From contig NZ_BDUC01000038.1 in NCBI RefSeq assembly GCF_002218085.1, positions 1-10,500 on the forward strand: 10,500 bases of DNA, written 5' to 3'. This stretch comes from Tolypothrix sp. NIES-4075 (GTDB lineage Bacteria; Cyanobacteriota; Cyanobacteriia; Cyanobacteriales; Nostocaceae). Numbering within the stretch: position 1 is the stretch's first letter; each line of letters begins with the position of its first letter. The notes under the pieces are model-generated. The model was not told the origin of the DNA, ran no database searches, and worked only from the letters and a program-made list of their open reading frames with translations. Positions 5,431-10,500 of this stretch are shown here, piece by piece. The position numbers and the translations under genes were made by a program.

Positions 5431-5654
5431 TGCGGATAGAAAACTCGGAAATCGTAATGGACAAGGAAGAGTTTCTAATTAATACGTTGCTCACCGGAAT
5501 TGCCTGTCAACTAATTGCAACTAACAGCAGTCAAACTCTAGATTATTGGATGCAATATTTATCTGATAAAGCTGATGAGCAATTTAAACAAATGACTCCA
5601 AAACAGCGCGAAGACATGATTAACGCTTACGTAAGAATGAGCGAAAACTTATGA
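5430..5654 (+). CDS. Small helical hypothetical protein
   Basis: This 74-residue protein is mostly helical, with an amphipathic N-terminus (DKEEFLINTLLTGIACQLIA) and a charged C-terminal helix (MTPKQREDMINAYVRMSEN). The family is unknown. The start at 5430 is chosen because TAATG joins it to the previous stop; an internal ATG at 5457 is an alternative. Its stop overlaps the next start in ATGA. Confidence 0.6.
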   Translation: MRIENSEIVMDKEEFLINTLLTGIACQLIATNSSQTLDYWMQYLSDKADEQFKQMTPKQREDMINAYVRMSENL

Positions 5655-5824
5655 AATTTGACGAAAATTCTTTGCCAATTAAAACGTGTAGTAATTGCGG
5701 TTCGGATCGTGTTTACTTTGACCAAGAATTTGGATCTTACAACTGCGAAACCTGTGGTACGGTTTGGGCGCGTGATGAAGACGACCCGGATTACAACGAA
5801 CTTCTTGACGAGCAACCCGCCTGA
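5651..5824 (+). CDS. Zinc-ribbon protein (57 residues)
   Basis: This very short gene encodes 57 residues with two CxxC knuckles, CSNC (residues 13-16) and CETC (32-35), separated by 15 residues. This is the spacing of a zinc ribbon as found in transcription factor and regulatory ribbons. An acidic tail follows (ARDEDDPDYNELLDEQPA). It starts in an ATGA overlap with the preceding stop and ends in TGA at 5822-5824. The last codons (CCC GCC TGA) form the 5' strand of stem I and part of the catalytic core of the hammerhead ribozyme, so translation of the end of this gene must compete with ribozyme folding. Zinc binding is inferred from the motif. It may bind nucleic acid or a partner in the same operon. 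Confidence 0.75.
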   Translation: MKFDENSLPIKTCSNCGSDRVYFDQEFGSYNCETCGTVWARDEDDPDYNELLDEQPA

Positions 5825-5873
5825 TGAGCCGGCTTAACTCACCGGCGAAACTCCCCACAAAGGGGAGTCGCGG
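5817..5873 (+). ncRNA. Type I hammerhead self-cleaving ribozyme
   Basis: All conserved parts are present in order. Stem I 5' strand is CCGC (5817-5820) and the core is CTGATGA (5821-5827). Stem II is GCCGG/CCGGC (5828-5832 with 5842-5846) with a 9-nt loop CTTAACTCA. The core continues with GAAA (5847-5850). Stem III is CTCCCC/GGGGAG (5851-5856 with 5862-5867), loop ACAAA, with the A5850-T5868 closing pair. The cleavage triplet is GTC (5867-5869) and stem I 3' strand is GCGG (5870-5873). Predicted cleavage is between 5869 and 5870. The strands enter through stem I, which defines type I. Flanking bases (GCAAC on the 5' side; ATCGAGTC on the 3' side) could form the stem I internal loop that docks on loop II. 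It overlaps the stop of the zinc-ribbon gene. Confidence 0.93.
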
Positions 5874-5998
5874 ATCGAGTCCAAATCATTCGCCTGTAAA
5901 GTCGTGCAGCAACTTAGGGCTTTTAGTTAGAATCAAGCTTTTTGGCTTTTTGGCTTTCATAAGCTCGGTTGCTGTACTTTCTACAGTTTCCCCTCGTA

Positions 5999-6022
5999 GT
6001 GTCACAGTTGACGCTGTGACAC
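5999..6022. repeat. Perfect 9-bp inverted repeat
   Basis: GTGTCACAG (5999-6007) and CTGTGACAC (6014-6022) flank a 6-nt loop, about 130 nt downstream of the ribozyme cleavage site. There is no U-tract. It is either a 3' end or processing hairpin of the operon or a protein-binding palindrome near the edge of the element. The stretch between the ribozyme and this repeat contains a short direct repeat (CTTTTTGG, twice) and no convincing gene. Confidence 0.6.
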
Positions 6023-6111
6023 AGCCTTGAGAGTGAACTAGGCTATAGCGCCTTTGGGTGATTCGCAGGCTTTTTATACGAGGTTATCGGTTCCACAAAC
6101 AACCACACCCA

Positions 6112-6438
6112 ATGCATGTGAATATAAGAATTTTGGGACTTGATGTTAGCAAGTCCTCAGTTTCTGCGTGCTTAATTGAAAGCAAACCAAACGATCCACG
6201 TCAATTTTATTACGAATGTCCGTTTAAATTATTTAGCGCCAACAGTGAAGGGATAAAAGCACTGTTGGCGCTAAAGCCGGATATTGCAATTATGGAACCG
6301 ACCGGGGTAAATTACTCTCGTCTTTGGGGAACACACTTAGCCCGTGCCGGGGTCGAGGTCAGGCTTGTAGGGCACAAAGACTTGAGAAGCTACCGGGAAC
6401 ACCATCTCAGCTTACCGGATAAAGATGATGATGCTTTC
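6112..6438 (+). pseudogene. IS110-family transposase, N-terminal part only
   Basis: About 108 residues read as the N-terminal RuvC-like catalytic domain of an IS110-family (DEDD) transposase. ILGLDVSKSSVSACLIE carries the first Asp, IMEPTGVNYSRLWGTHL the Glu, and LPDKDDDA the start of the third motif. From memory, full-length family members are about 300-400 residues, with a C-terminal Ser-containing domain that is missing here. The frame runs into unrelated sequence at about 6436 and stops at 6483. I chose the ATG at 6112 (MHVNIRI) over the frame extension from 6058. The sequence between about 6031 and 6111 may be the element's left non-coding end. The junction partner is a broken IS607-type gene on the opposite strand, so this is a deletion or insertion scar, and the element cannot move by itself. 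Confidence 0.8.
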
Positions 6439-6714
6439 GATAACTTCAAATTGCCAACCGCTTGTTGCACAAAACAGTTCTAGTACCTCACGTTGACGCT
6501 TTAAATCTTCTTTTTGATCATGGCTAGATACGCGGCAGTAAGCTATGGTGTAAGACAATTCACCCTTAATTCCTAGTAACTCAGACAACTCATATCGCCT
6601 GTGTCCACCTTCTGTTCTTTCGGGATGCAGTTTTCATAAAGCTTCCCACCTGTAGAGGGTCTTGGTAGACACTCCTTTTAATTTTGCAGCTTCAGATACA
6701 GTTAACTTAGACAT
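6436..6714 (-). pseudogene. tnpA: IS607-type serine recombinase (TnpA) remnant
   Basis: Reading the minus strand from 6714 gives MSKLTVSEAAKLKGVSTKTL, a MerR-like helix-turn-helix start, then an in-frame TGA at codon 27 (6636-6634). After it come HRRYELSELLGIKG and TIAYCRVSSHDQKEDLKRQR, which is the N-terminal start of a serine recombinase catalytic domain with the SS nucleophile region. This order (HTH, then resolvase domain) is diagnostic of IS607-family TnpA. The frame is cut at about 6436 (...GWQFEVI) where the IS110 fragment begins, so roughly the last half is lost. Both the stop and the truncation make it non-functional. It appears to have landed next to the rhodanese fragment at 6770-6885. 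Confidence 0.8.
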
Positions 6715-6769
6715 GTGCTTATTCTAGGTCATTAAATGTCTAAGAAGAAGAAGTATTGTCTAATTATTT

Positions 6770-6885
6770 TGATTCAGTATCTAACCCTTGAAGAGGCAGG
6801 AATTTCTGCTCTTAATTATTTTGGCTCTTGGAATGAATGGTCTCGTGATTTTTCACTACCAATTGATACCAGAGTCATGCAATGA
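6770..6885 (+). pseudogene. Rhodanese (sulfurtransferase) C-terminal fragment
   Basis: A short plus-strand frame ends YFGSWNEWSRDFSLPIDTRV and a TGA at 6885. The pattern GSW-EW---LPI is the typical C-terminal end of two-domain thiosulfate/3-mercaptopyruvate sulfurtransferases. The catalytic Cys loop and everything upstream are missing. The left edge meets the IS607 remnant, whose non-coding end probably lies between about 6715 and 6770. The open frame extends up to an ATG at 6736 (MSKKKKYCLI...), but those residues are not rhodanese-like. It is too short for certainty, but the motif is distinctive. Confidence 0.5.
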
Positions 6886-6959
6886 GCGCATAAAGTAATA
6901 CCTTGGGCTGAAAATGTGAGTAGAATTATTGTGTCGTTACAGTGCAAATACACTTTAAC

Positions 6960-7150
6960 TTAAGCGCGATTGATACTGGCGCGGGCTGTGGGATAATCTG
7001 TAGGGCGATCGTAATTGGTGAATGCGATCGCCCAAATCGAATAATAGTCAGAAACTTCGTCATTAGCACCGCCCAAAGGGGATACAGCCATCTCAGGATT
7101 AAACACCTGAGACAGCCAGTTTTGTTGAAATAGTAGGCTATAGCTGCCAG
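6960..7150 (-). pseudogene. Unidentified C-terminal coding fragment
   Basis: The 6886-7204 interval has no full gene, but the minus strand from about 7150 to a TAA at 6960-6962 reads coherently. It runs through NPEMAVSPLGGANDEVSDYY and IWAIAFTNYDRPTDYPTARA, about 60 residues, and includes a HIP1 site in frame. There is an internal ATG (NPEM) but no credible start or ribosome site. I do not recognise the family. It is probably the 3' remnant of a longer gene cut near 7150-7180. Confidence 0.35.
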
Positions 7151-7204
7151 ATAAAAGATGGCATTGTGCGATCGCCCTGGAAACTCAAACTAATCAGCAA
7201 ACCC

Positions 7205-8212
7205 TTACTGTGAAAAGATCAGTATTGAATAGGGAGCAATCCCAACATTACCTCGACAAGGCATATGCTCTGGATCGTTTGGATCTGTAGAACCCGCAGT
7301 AGTTGAATAACCCCCAAAATTGCCAAAATCAGGACTGTAACTGTCCGAGTCACTATTAAAACGGTTCCACCATATTCCTGGCGTTGGAAAGCCTATACTG
7401 TAGCTTGGGAAGCTCTTGTGTCCAAAGTTAATAACCACAATCACATCATCTCCTGGTCCACCATATTCCCAGCGATGGTACGCAACCACCTTGTCATTGT
7501 CATTCACATGGTGAACATGAACATGCTGCCCTCGTAATCCCCGCGTGTTATTATACCAGTTGCGTCGTAACTGAATCAAATCTCGATACAGGTTAAAAAT
7601 TTTTCCACCTATCAAACTATCCTTCTTACTCGAATCTAGGGCTGTTTTATCCGTCCAAGCCAGCCATTCCAGAAACTCCTGTCCCTGAAAAATCATTGGA
7701 ATCCCAGGAGTCGTCATCACAATTGCCGCAGCTAACGTTGATCGCTTGCGGGCAAAATAACTATCTGCATGTCCGCGATCGATTGCATCGGGTAAACGAA
7801 GATTTCCTTTATCTGCATGTACCTGATCGTGATTCTCACTGAACAAGATACGGCTGAAAGCATCTAAACCATATCGCTGTTCAATGACATCGCGAACTGC
7901 AAACATATTACGACTACTATCAGCAGGGACAACAACTGCATTGTGAATATCCCAATAGAATCGGCTCACCCACTGAGCATCAAAACCTGCACCTCCCCCA
8001 CCAAAGAATGCAGGTTTAGTCACCCACTCATTTTCTTGTAAATCTTCTGCGATCGTAATTTTGGCTGAAGGTTGGCTCTTAATCAGGCTGTTAAGCTCCT
8101 GCAATAACCACCAACCCTCGGAAATGTCATTATTGGGATCATTATTGTTACCGTATGTATTACGGATACCGATCGTTGAGTCAAACCGAAACCCATCAAC
8201 GTGGTATATGAA
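7205..8212 (-). pseudogene. GH13 glycosidase (alpha-amylase/branching type), 5' truncated
   Basis: About 335 residues form the C-terminal part of a GH13-family glucan-active enzyme. YHVDGFRFDS contains the catalytic nucleophile Asp (region II), ITIAEDL the acid/base Glu (region III) and FSENHDQV the transition-state Asp (region IV). TPGIPMIFQGQEFLEW and a C-terminal beta domain (VIVVINFGHKSF) follow. From memory, complete enzymes of this type are roughly twice as long; region I and the N-terminal half are absent. The open frame begins directly after the TAG that ends a 76-residue ORF (8213-8215), with no start codon at the junction, so this is a truncated gene. Its role would have been glycogen or alpha-glucan metabolism. 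A TTG at 8104 is open but lies inside the conserved domain and is not a credible start. Confidence 0.85.
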
Positions 8213-8443
8213 CTATTCAATTTGTTGCCTGAGTGATGGGGTGAGAATCATTATTCCTCTAACAATTTCTTCGGGGGTAGCCGTGCCGTCGATCACTTTC
8301 GGTGCAATTGCCATAACTTCTAAAGCCAAATTTGTAGAAATTCCCCTTGCCTCCAGTCGCTTCAATTCCAAAACATCAATTCCTGCTGCCAGTCCATCTA
8401 AATACTCTTCTTGTGTCACTCCGTAATCTTCAGTCTGCGACAT
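8213..8443 (-). CDS. Hypothetical 76-residue protein
   Basis: This small acidic helical protein (MSQTEDYGVTQEEYLDGLAA...) has a regular helical pattern through TATPEEIVRGIMILTPSLRQ. It matches no family I recognise. Small ORFs of this style are frequent next to cyanobacterial toxin-antitoxin or transposon genes, but I see no partner. The start at 8443 is the only ATG, with a weak ribosome site. Its stop codon TAG is exactly at the junction with the truncated GH13 gene, so its true C-terminus may also have been lost. Confidence 0.45.
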   Translation of the reverse strand: MSQTEDYGVTQEEYLDGLAAGIDVLELKRLEARGISTNLALEVMAIAPKVIDGTATPEEIVRGIMILTPSLRQQIE

Positions 8444-8472
8444 GGATATAACCCAATTTTTTATCTACCTAG

Positions 8473-8590
8473 TTACCCAAGTATCTTATCGGTTTCTGGG
8501 GTAGGTGCGATTGCCAACAGAAGTGGAATAGCAATCGTCATGCCTTCAACTGCGACAAAGCCAATGCTGGGCAAACAGCGCGATCGCACT
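8473..8590 (-). other. Possible C-terminal coding scrap
   Basis: The interval 8444-8730 holds no full gene. On the minus strand a short frame ends PSIGFVAVEGMTIAIPLLLA, then IAPTPETDKILG and a TAA at 8473-8475. It resembles a hydrophobic C-terminus of a larger membrane protein, with no start and a HIP1 site upstream. The rest of the interval is A+T-rich with no recognised signal. Confidence 0.25.
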
Positions 8591-8733
8591 CCATAGAGCC
8601 AATCTATCAGTTATTACTGCAAATAAGCTTGATTGCTGCGGTAGTTTGAGAAACATCTTAACAGATTATTAATATTGGCTTGCGTTTAAAGATAGCTTTA
8701 TTTGAAATTCAAGAATGCGTAACATTTCGTAAT

Positions 8734-9002
8734 ATGGCAAATTTTCACCAAACAGTTGAAAAAAGTAAAAATTTTTGCACCATACAAACCGTAAATTCAC
8801 CAGACTGTGCAGCAGATAATGTTGTAATAGTTACAAAAAATGGCAGACAACTCACAAAATCAAACAGCAAACACACCAGACAATGCACTAAAAAATGATG
8901 ATTGTACGGCAGATAATATACCAAAAAATGAATCACTGTCGGCAGACGACATACAACAAAATGCTGCAAAAGCTGAAAATTTTTCTAAAATTTCTATATT
9001 AG
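8734..9002 (+). pseudogene. Asn-rich repeat ORF, frameshifted and truncated
   Basis: Two plus-strand frames share a degenerate repeat of the form (C/S)xAD(N/D). The first frame (ATG at 8734) carries CAADN (residues 26-30). After 8840 the second frame carries MADNSQNQTANTPDN, CTADNIPKN and SADDIQQN. The repeat phase switches frames between 8820 and 8840, so a frameshift probably split one gene, although the ATG at 8840 could be an independent start. The protein is rich in Asn, Asp and Lys, and the DNA is strongly A-rich and G-poor compared with its neighbours, which suggests transfer or rapid decay. At about 9002 coding similarity ends and antisense alcohol dehydrogenase sequence begins, although the plus frame stays open to 9298. 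Function unknown. Confidence 0.4.
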
Positions 9003-9440
9003 AATTACTAACCCTGCATTGGCATAAGGAATTCGAGCATATTCCGCCTGCAATCCATCGAAGGGCCCTGCTGCTTCTGGGCCTCCGAAAAAAGCTGTCC
9101 CGGCGTTATGTCCGTGGGGATTGGCGTTATCACATTGGGCATGATAACCTTTACGGCAGTAAGAACAGTAGCCGCAGGCAATTGTCGAGGGAACGACAAC
9201 GCGATCGCCTACTTTCAAATTCCGCACATTGGAGCCAATCTCTTCAACAATACCAACGCCTTCATGTCCCAGAATTGTACCGGGTTTCATACCCGTGAAT
9301 GTTCCCCGAATCATGTGTAAATCTGTGCCACAAATTGCGCTAGAGGTCAGCCGAATAATGGCATCGGTTGGTTCTTTAATTTTTGGTTCTGGTACGTTAT
9401 CTAATCGAATATCTCCGATTCCGTGAAAAACAACAGAGCA
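9003..9440 (-). pseudogene. Zinc alcohol dehydrogenase, N-terminal fragment
   Basis: Minus-strand reading gives a medium-chain dehydrogenase GroES-like domain. HGIGDIRLDNVPEPKIKEPT is followed by AICGTDLHMIRG (catalytic zinc Cys), ILGHEGVGIVEEIG (catalytic zinc His), and CGYCSYCRKGYHAQC, the C-x2-C-x2-C-x7-C structural zinc site. It ends QAEYARIPYANAGLV, after which the frame departs from the family and stops at 8994. The NAD-binding Rossmann domain is missing. At the 5' end no ATG, GTG or TTG lies in frame between the stop at 9459-9461 and the conserved start, so the start is also lost. Family role: zinc-dependent oxidation of alcohols or formaldehyde-type substrates with NAD(P). It is inactive as it stands. 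Confidence 0.85.
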
Positions 9441-9510
9441 AGAAATCTTGTATCCAAATTATTTTTTTGATGGATAACTTTAGCAGACAATTGAGCTTAT
9501 TTTGGGCTAT

Positions 9511-9666
9511 ATGACATACGCGCTTAGAAATTATGGTATCGATATTGCTATAGTTTCTTATCGTCCTCTAGAAGGATATAAGTTGTGGATAACAATGTCA
9601 GGCAAAGAAACTGGAAGCAATAGCAAACTTTTTAACAGGATGATGGTTAATAGCGATCGCTACTAA
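9511..9666 (+). CDS. Possible 51-residue ORF
   Basis: The interval 9460-9671 contains one short plus-strand frame (MTYALRNYGIDIAIVSYRPL... ending NSDRY). It has a balanced residue mix and a beta-alpha-like N-terminus, but no clear Shine-Dalgarno and a HIP1 site across the last codons. It could be a remnant or chance. Nothing else is visible in this interval. Confidence 0.25.
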   Translation: MTYALRNYGIDIAIVSYRPLEGYKLWITMSGKETGSNSKLFNRMMVNSDRY

Positions 9667-9671
9667 CCCAC

Positions 9672-10130
9672 TTACCTAAATCGACAAGATTGGTCTACAG
9701 TCGGAGTCTCTTCAAATTGCACCATTATTAGAACAGCTGGTACATCGCCTACTGTTCCAGATAAGTGACCTTTATGACCTTGCGCGTCTGTTTTCGTACC
9801 CTGATCTTCTCCAAAGGAAATTTCGCCTTCCCCCATCTCGACTCGTTGTCCGTCCATAGTCTCCACAAACCAACGTCCCGACAAAGGTATGATCCACTGG
9901 GGTTTCGGGTTCTCATGCCAGTTACCAACCCACCCCACAGGTAGGACGGTAAAGGTGATTGTAGCACCGGACTGCTTTAAATTAGAAAGCCACTGAGGTG
10001 AGGTATCCGGGGCTATGCCTTTTTCCATGAAGTCTTCAATTTGACAACGGGATTGGTGACTTATACCGTCGTTGTCAGTCCAGACGTGCCAATATTCAAT
10101 TGTTGGTTTGGGTGATGAGTTATTCTGCAT
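9672..10130 (-). CDS. Cupin-fold protein
   Basis: This 152-residue protein has the pattern of a cupin beta-barrel. A first motif region around GWVGNWHENPKPQWIIPLSG contains the WHENP metal-site-like His and Glu. RWFVETMDGQRVEMGEGEIS follows, with the conserved inter-motif Gly turn, and then FGEDQGTKTDAQGHKGHLSG with a second His group. The N-terminus IEYWHVWTDNDGISH fits related cyanobacterial and proteobacterial cupin-domain proteins of unknown substrate. The frame is complete, with start and stop in the usual places and a length normal for single-cupin proteins, so this is the one clearly intact gene in the right half. Metal binding is inferred from the motif. There is no operon partner. 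The start at 10130 is the first ATG. Confidence 0.8.
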   Translation of the reverse strand: MQNNSSPKPTIEYWHVWTDNDGISHQSRCQIEDFMEKGIAPDTSPQWLSNLKQSGATITFTVLPVGWVGNWHENPKPQWIIPLSGRWFVETMDGQRVEMGEGEISFGEDQGTKTDAQGHKGHLSGTVGDVPAVLIMVQFEETPTVDQSCRFR

Positions 10131-10165
10131 AATAATGGCTCTTTTTGCTCCAAAATGTATTAAAA

Positions 10166-10195
10166 GGCGAATTATAAATTACGAATTACGAAATT
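10166..10195. repeat. Short ATTACGA tandem repeat
   Basis: About two to three head-to-tail copies of ATTACGA-like heptamers lie upstream of the cupin gene (minus strand), as often seen between genes in Nostoc-type genomes. The remainder of 10131-10317 shows no gene. Confidence 0.6.
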
Positions 10196-10317
10196 CTAAC
10201 TCTATGTTGTGCAGATTTGTGCCAAATGCCAGTCCTAAAGTAAACTCTTTAGTGCTATCTAAATTTAGAGTTCGACTTCCTCTTTCATTGTGATTTCTGG
10301 AAATAAATGTTGCTATC

Positions 10318-10398
10318 TAGTGCATTATAAAAGATGCCACTAATCACGGCACGGATATCCACTGAACGTGGACGACCCATTAAGTTTTCCGGTGGAAT
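10318..10398 (-). pseudogene. IS5-family transposase scrap
   Basis: A 27-codon minus-strand stretch reads IPPENLMGRPRSVDIRAVIS then GIFYNAL. This closely follows the N-terminal signature of IS5-type transposases (LIPP...GRPR-VD-RAV---IFY). The frame is lost at about 10318 and upstream of 10398, so only this segment of the DNA-binding N-terminal domain survives. Confidence 0.6.
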
Positions 10399-10409
10399 CG
10401 TAGTTTTTC

Positions 10410-10432
10410 ACTCTCCCCCCATAAAGGAGAGT
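10410..10432. repeat. 7-bp hairpin
   Basis: ACTCTCC (10410-10416) pairs with GGAGAGT (10426-10432) around the loop CCCCATAAA, immediately next to the IS5-type scrap. It could be part of the insertion sequence end or an unrelated terminator-like repeat. Nothing further is recognised from 10433 to the end. Confidence 0.45.
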
Positions 10433-10500
10433 TTGCCTTGTAGGTAAAAGTAGGGGAACCATCGTATGGTAATGTAAAAAAATCCGCAGTCCAATTTAAG

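Noticed and set aside
5824..6030. 68-residue plus-strand ORF (MSRLNSPAKLPTKG...) with a hydrophobic middle, starting at the zinc-ribbon stop
   Set aside because: Its first 17 codons are the hammerhead core and stems, there is no proper ribosome site, and the end runs through a perfect palindrome. The ribozyme explains the sequence better.
8411..8596. 61-residue plus-strand ORF
   Set aside because: Random-looking composition, antisense to more plausible minus-strand reading, no start signal.

Overview
The window is cyanobacterial. The HIP1 octamer GCGATCGC occurs about ten times on both sides of the window, and the short tandem repeats (GGGAATT near 2033, ATTACGA near 10175) are of the kind common in Nostoc-like filamentous cyanobacteria. 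No rRNA, tRNA or CRISPR array is visible.

Positions 1 to about 6030 look like an accessory replicon, an integrated plasmid or a phage-like element. On the minus strand (2473 to 110) lie a ribbon-helix-helix (RHH) DNA-binding gene, a small hypothetical gene, a winged-helix, replication-initiator-like gene and a 253-residue gene studded with a 12-bp sequence in both orientations. An A+T-rich control region with repeated AATACTAA boxes (about 2505 to 2560) separates these from a plus-strand series (2707 to 5824). The main part of that series is a tightly overlapping operon. It encodes small proteins, one of them membrane-spanning, a membrane-anchored FtsK/HerA-like P-loop ATPase, two further small proteins and a zinc ribbon. 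Six of its start codons overlap the preceding stop, which suggests translational coupling and a jointly produced set of proteins, perhaps a DNA-moving or packaging machine.

Two RNA-level devices stand out. A complete type I hammerhead ribozyme begins in the last codons of the zinc-ribbon gene, with the stop codon inside the catalytic core, and should cut the operon transcript about 45 nt after that stop. In the RHH gene, a canonical slippery heptamer (G_GGA_AAT) is followed after 5 nt by a perfect 9-bp stem-loop. A -1 shift there would join the 70-residue RHH protein to a coiled-coil tail, giving 110 residues.

Positions about 6030 to 10500 are a graveyard of decayed genes. They include an IS110-family transposase 5' part joined to a broken IS607-type serine recombinase, a rhodanese C-terminus, a GH13 glycosidase lacking its 5' half, a zinc alcohol dehydrogenase N-terminal fragment joined to an Asn-rich repeat ORF, and an IS5-type transposase scrap. 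The cupin-fold gene at 9672 to 10130 is the one clearly intact gene there; a 76-residue unknown ORF may also be whole. This part reads as a rearranged, IS-scarred plasmid or chromosomal island.
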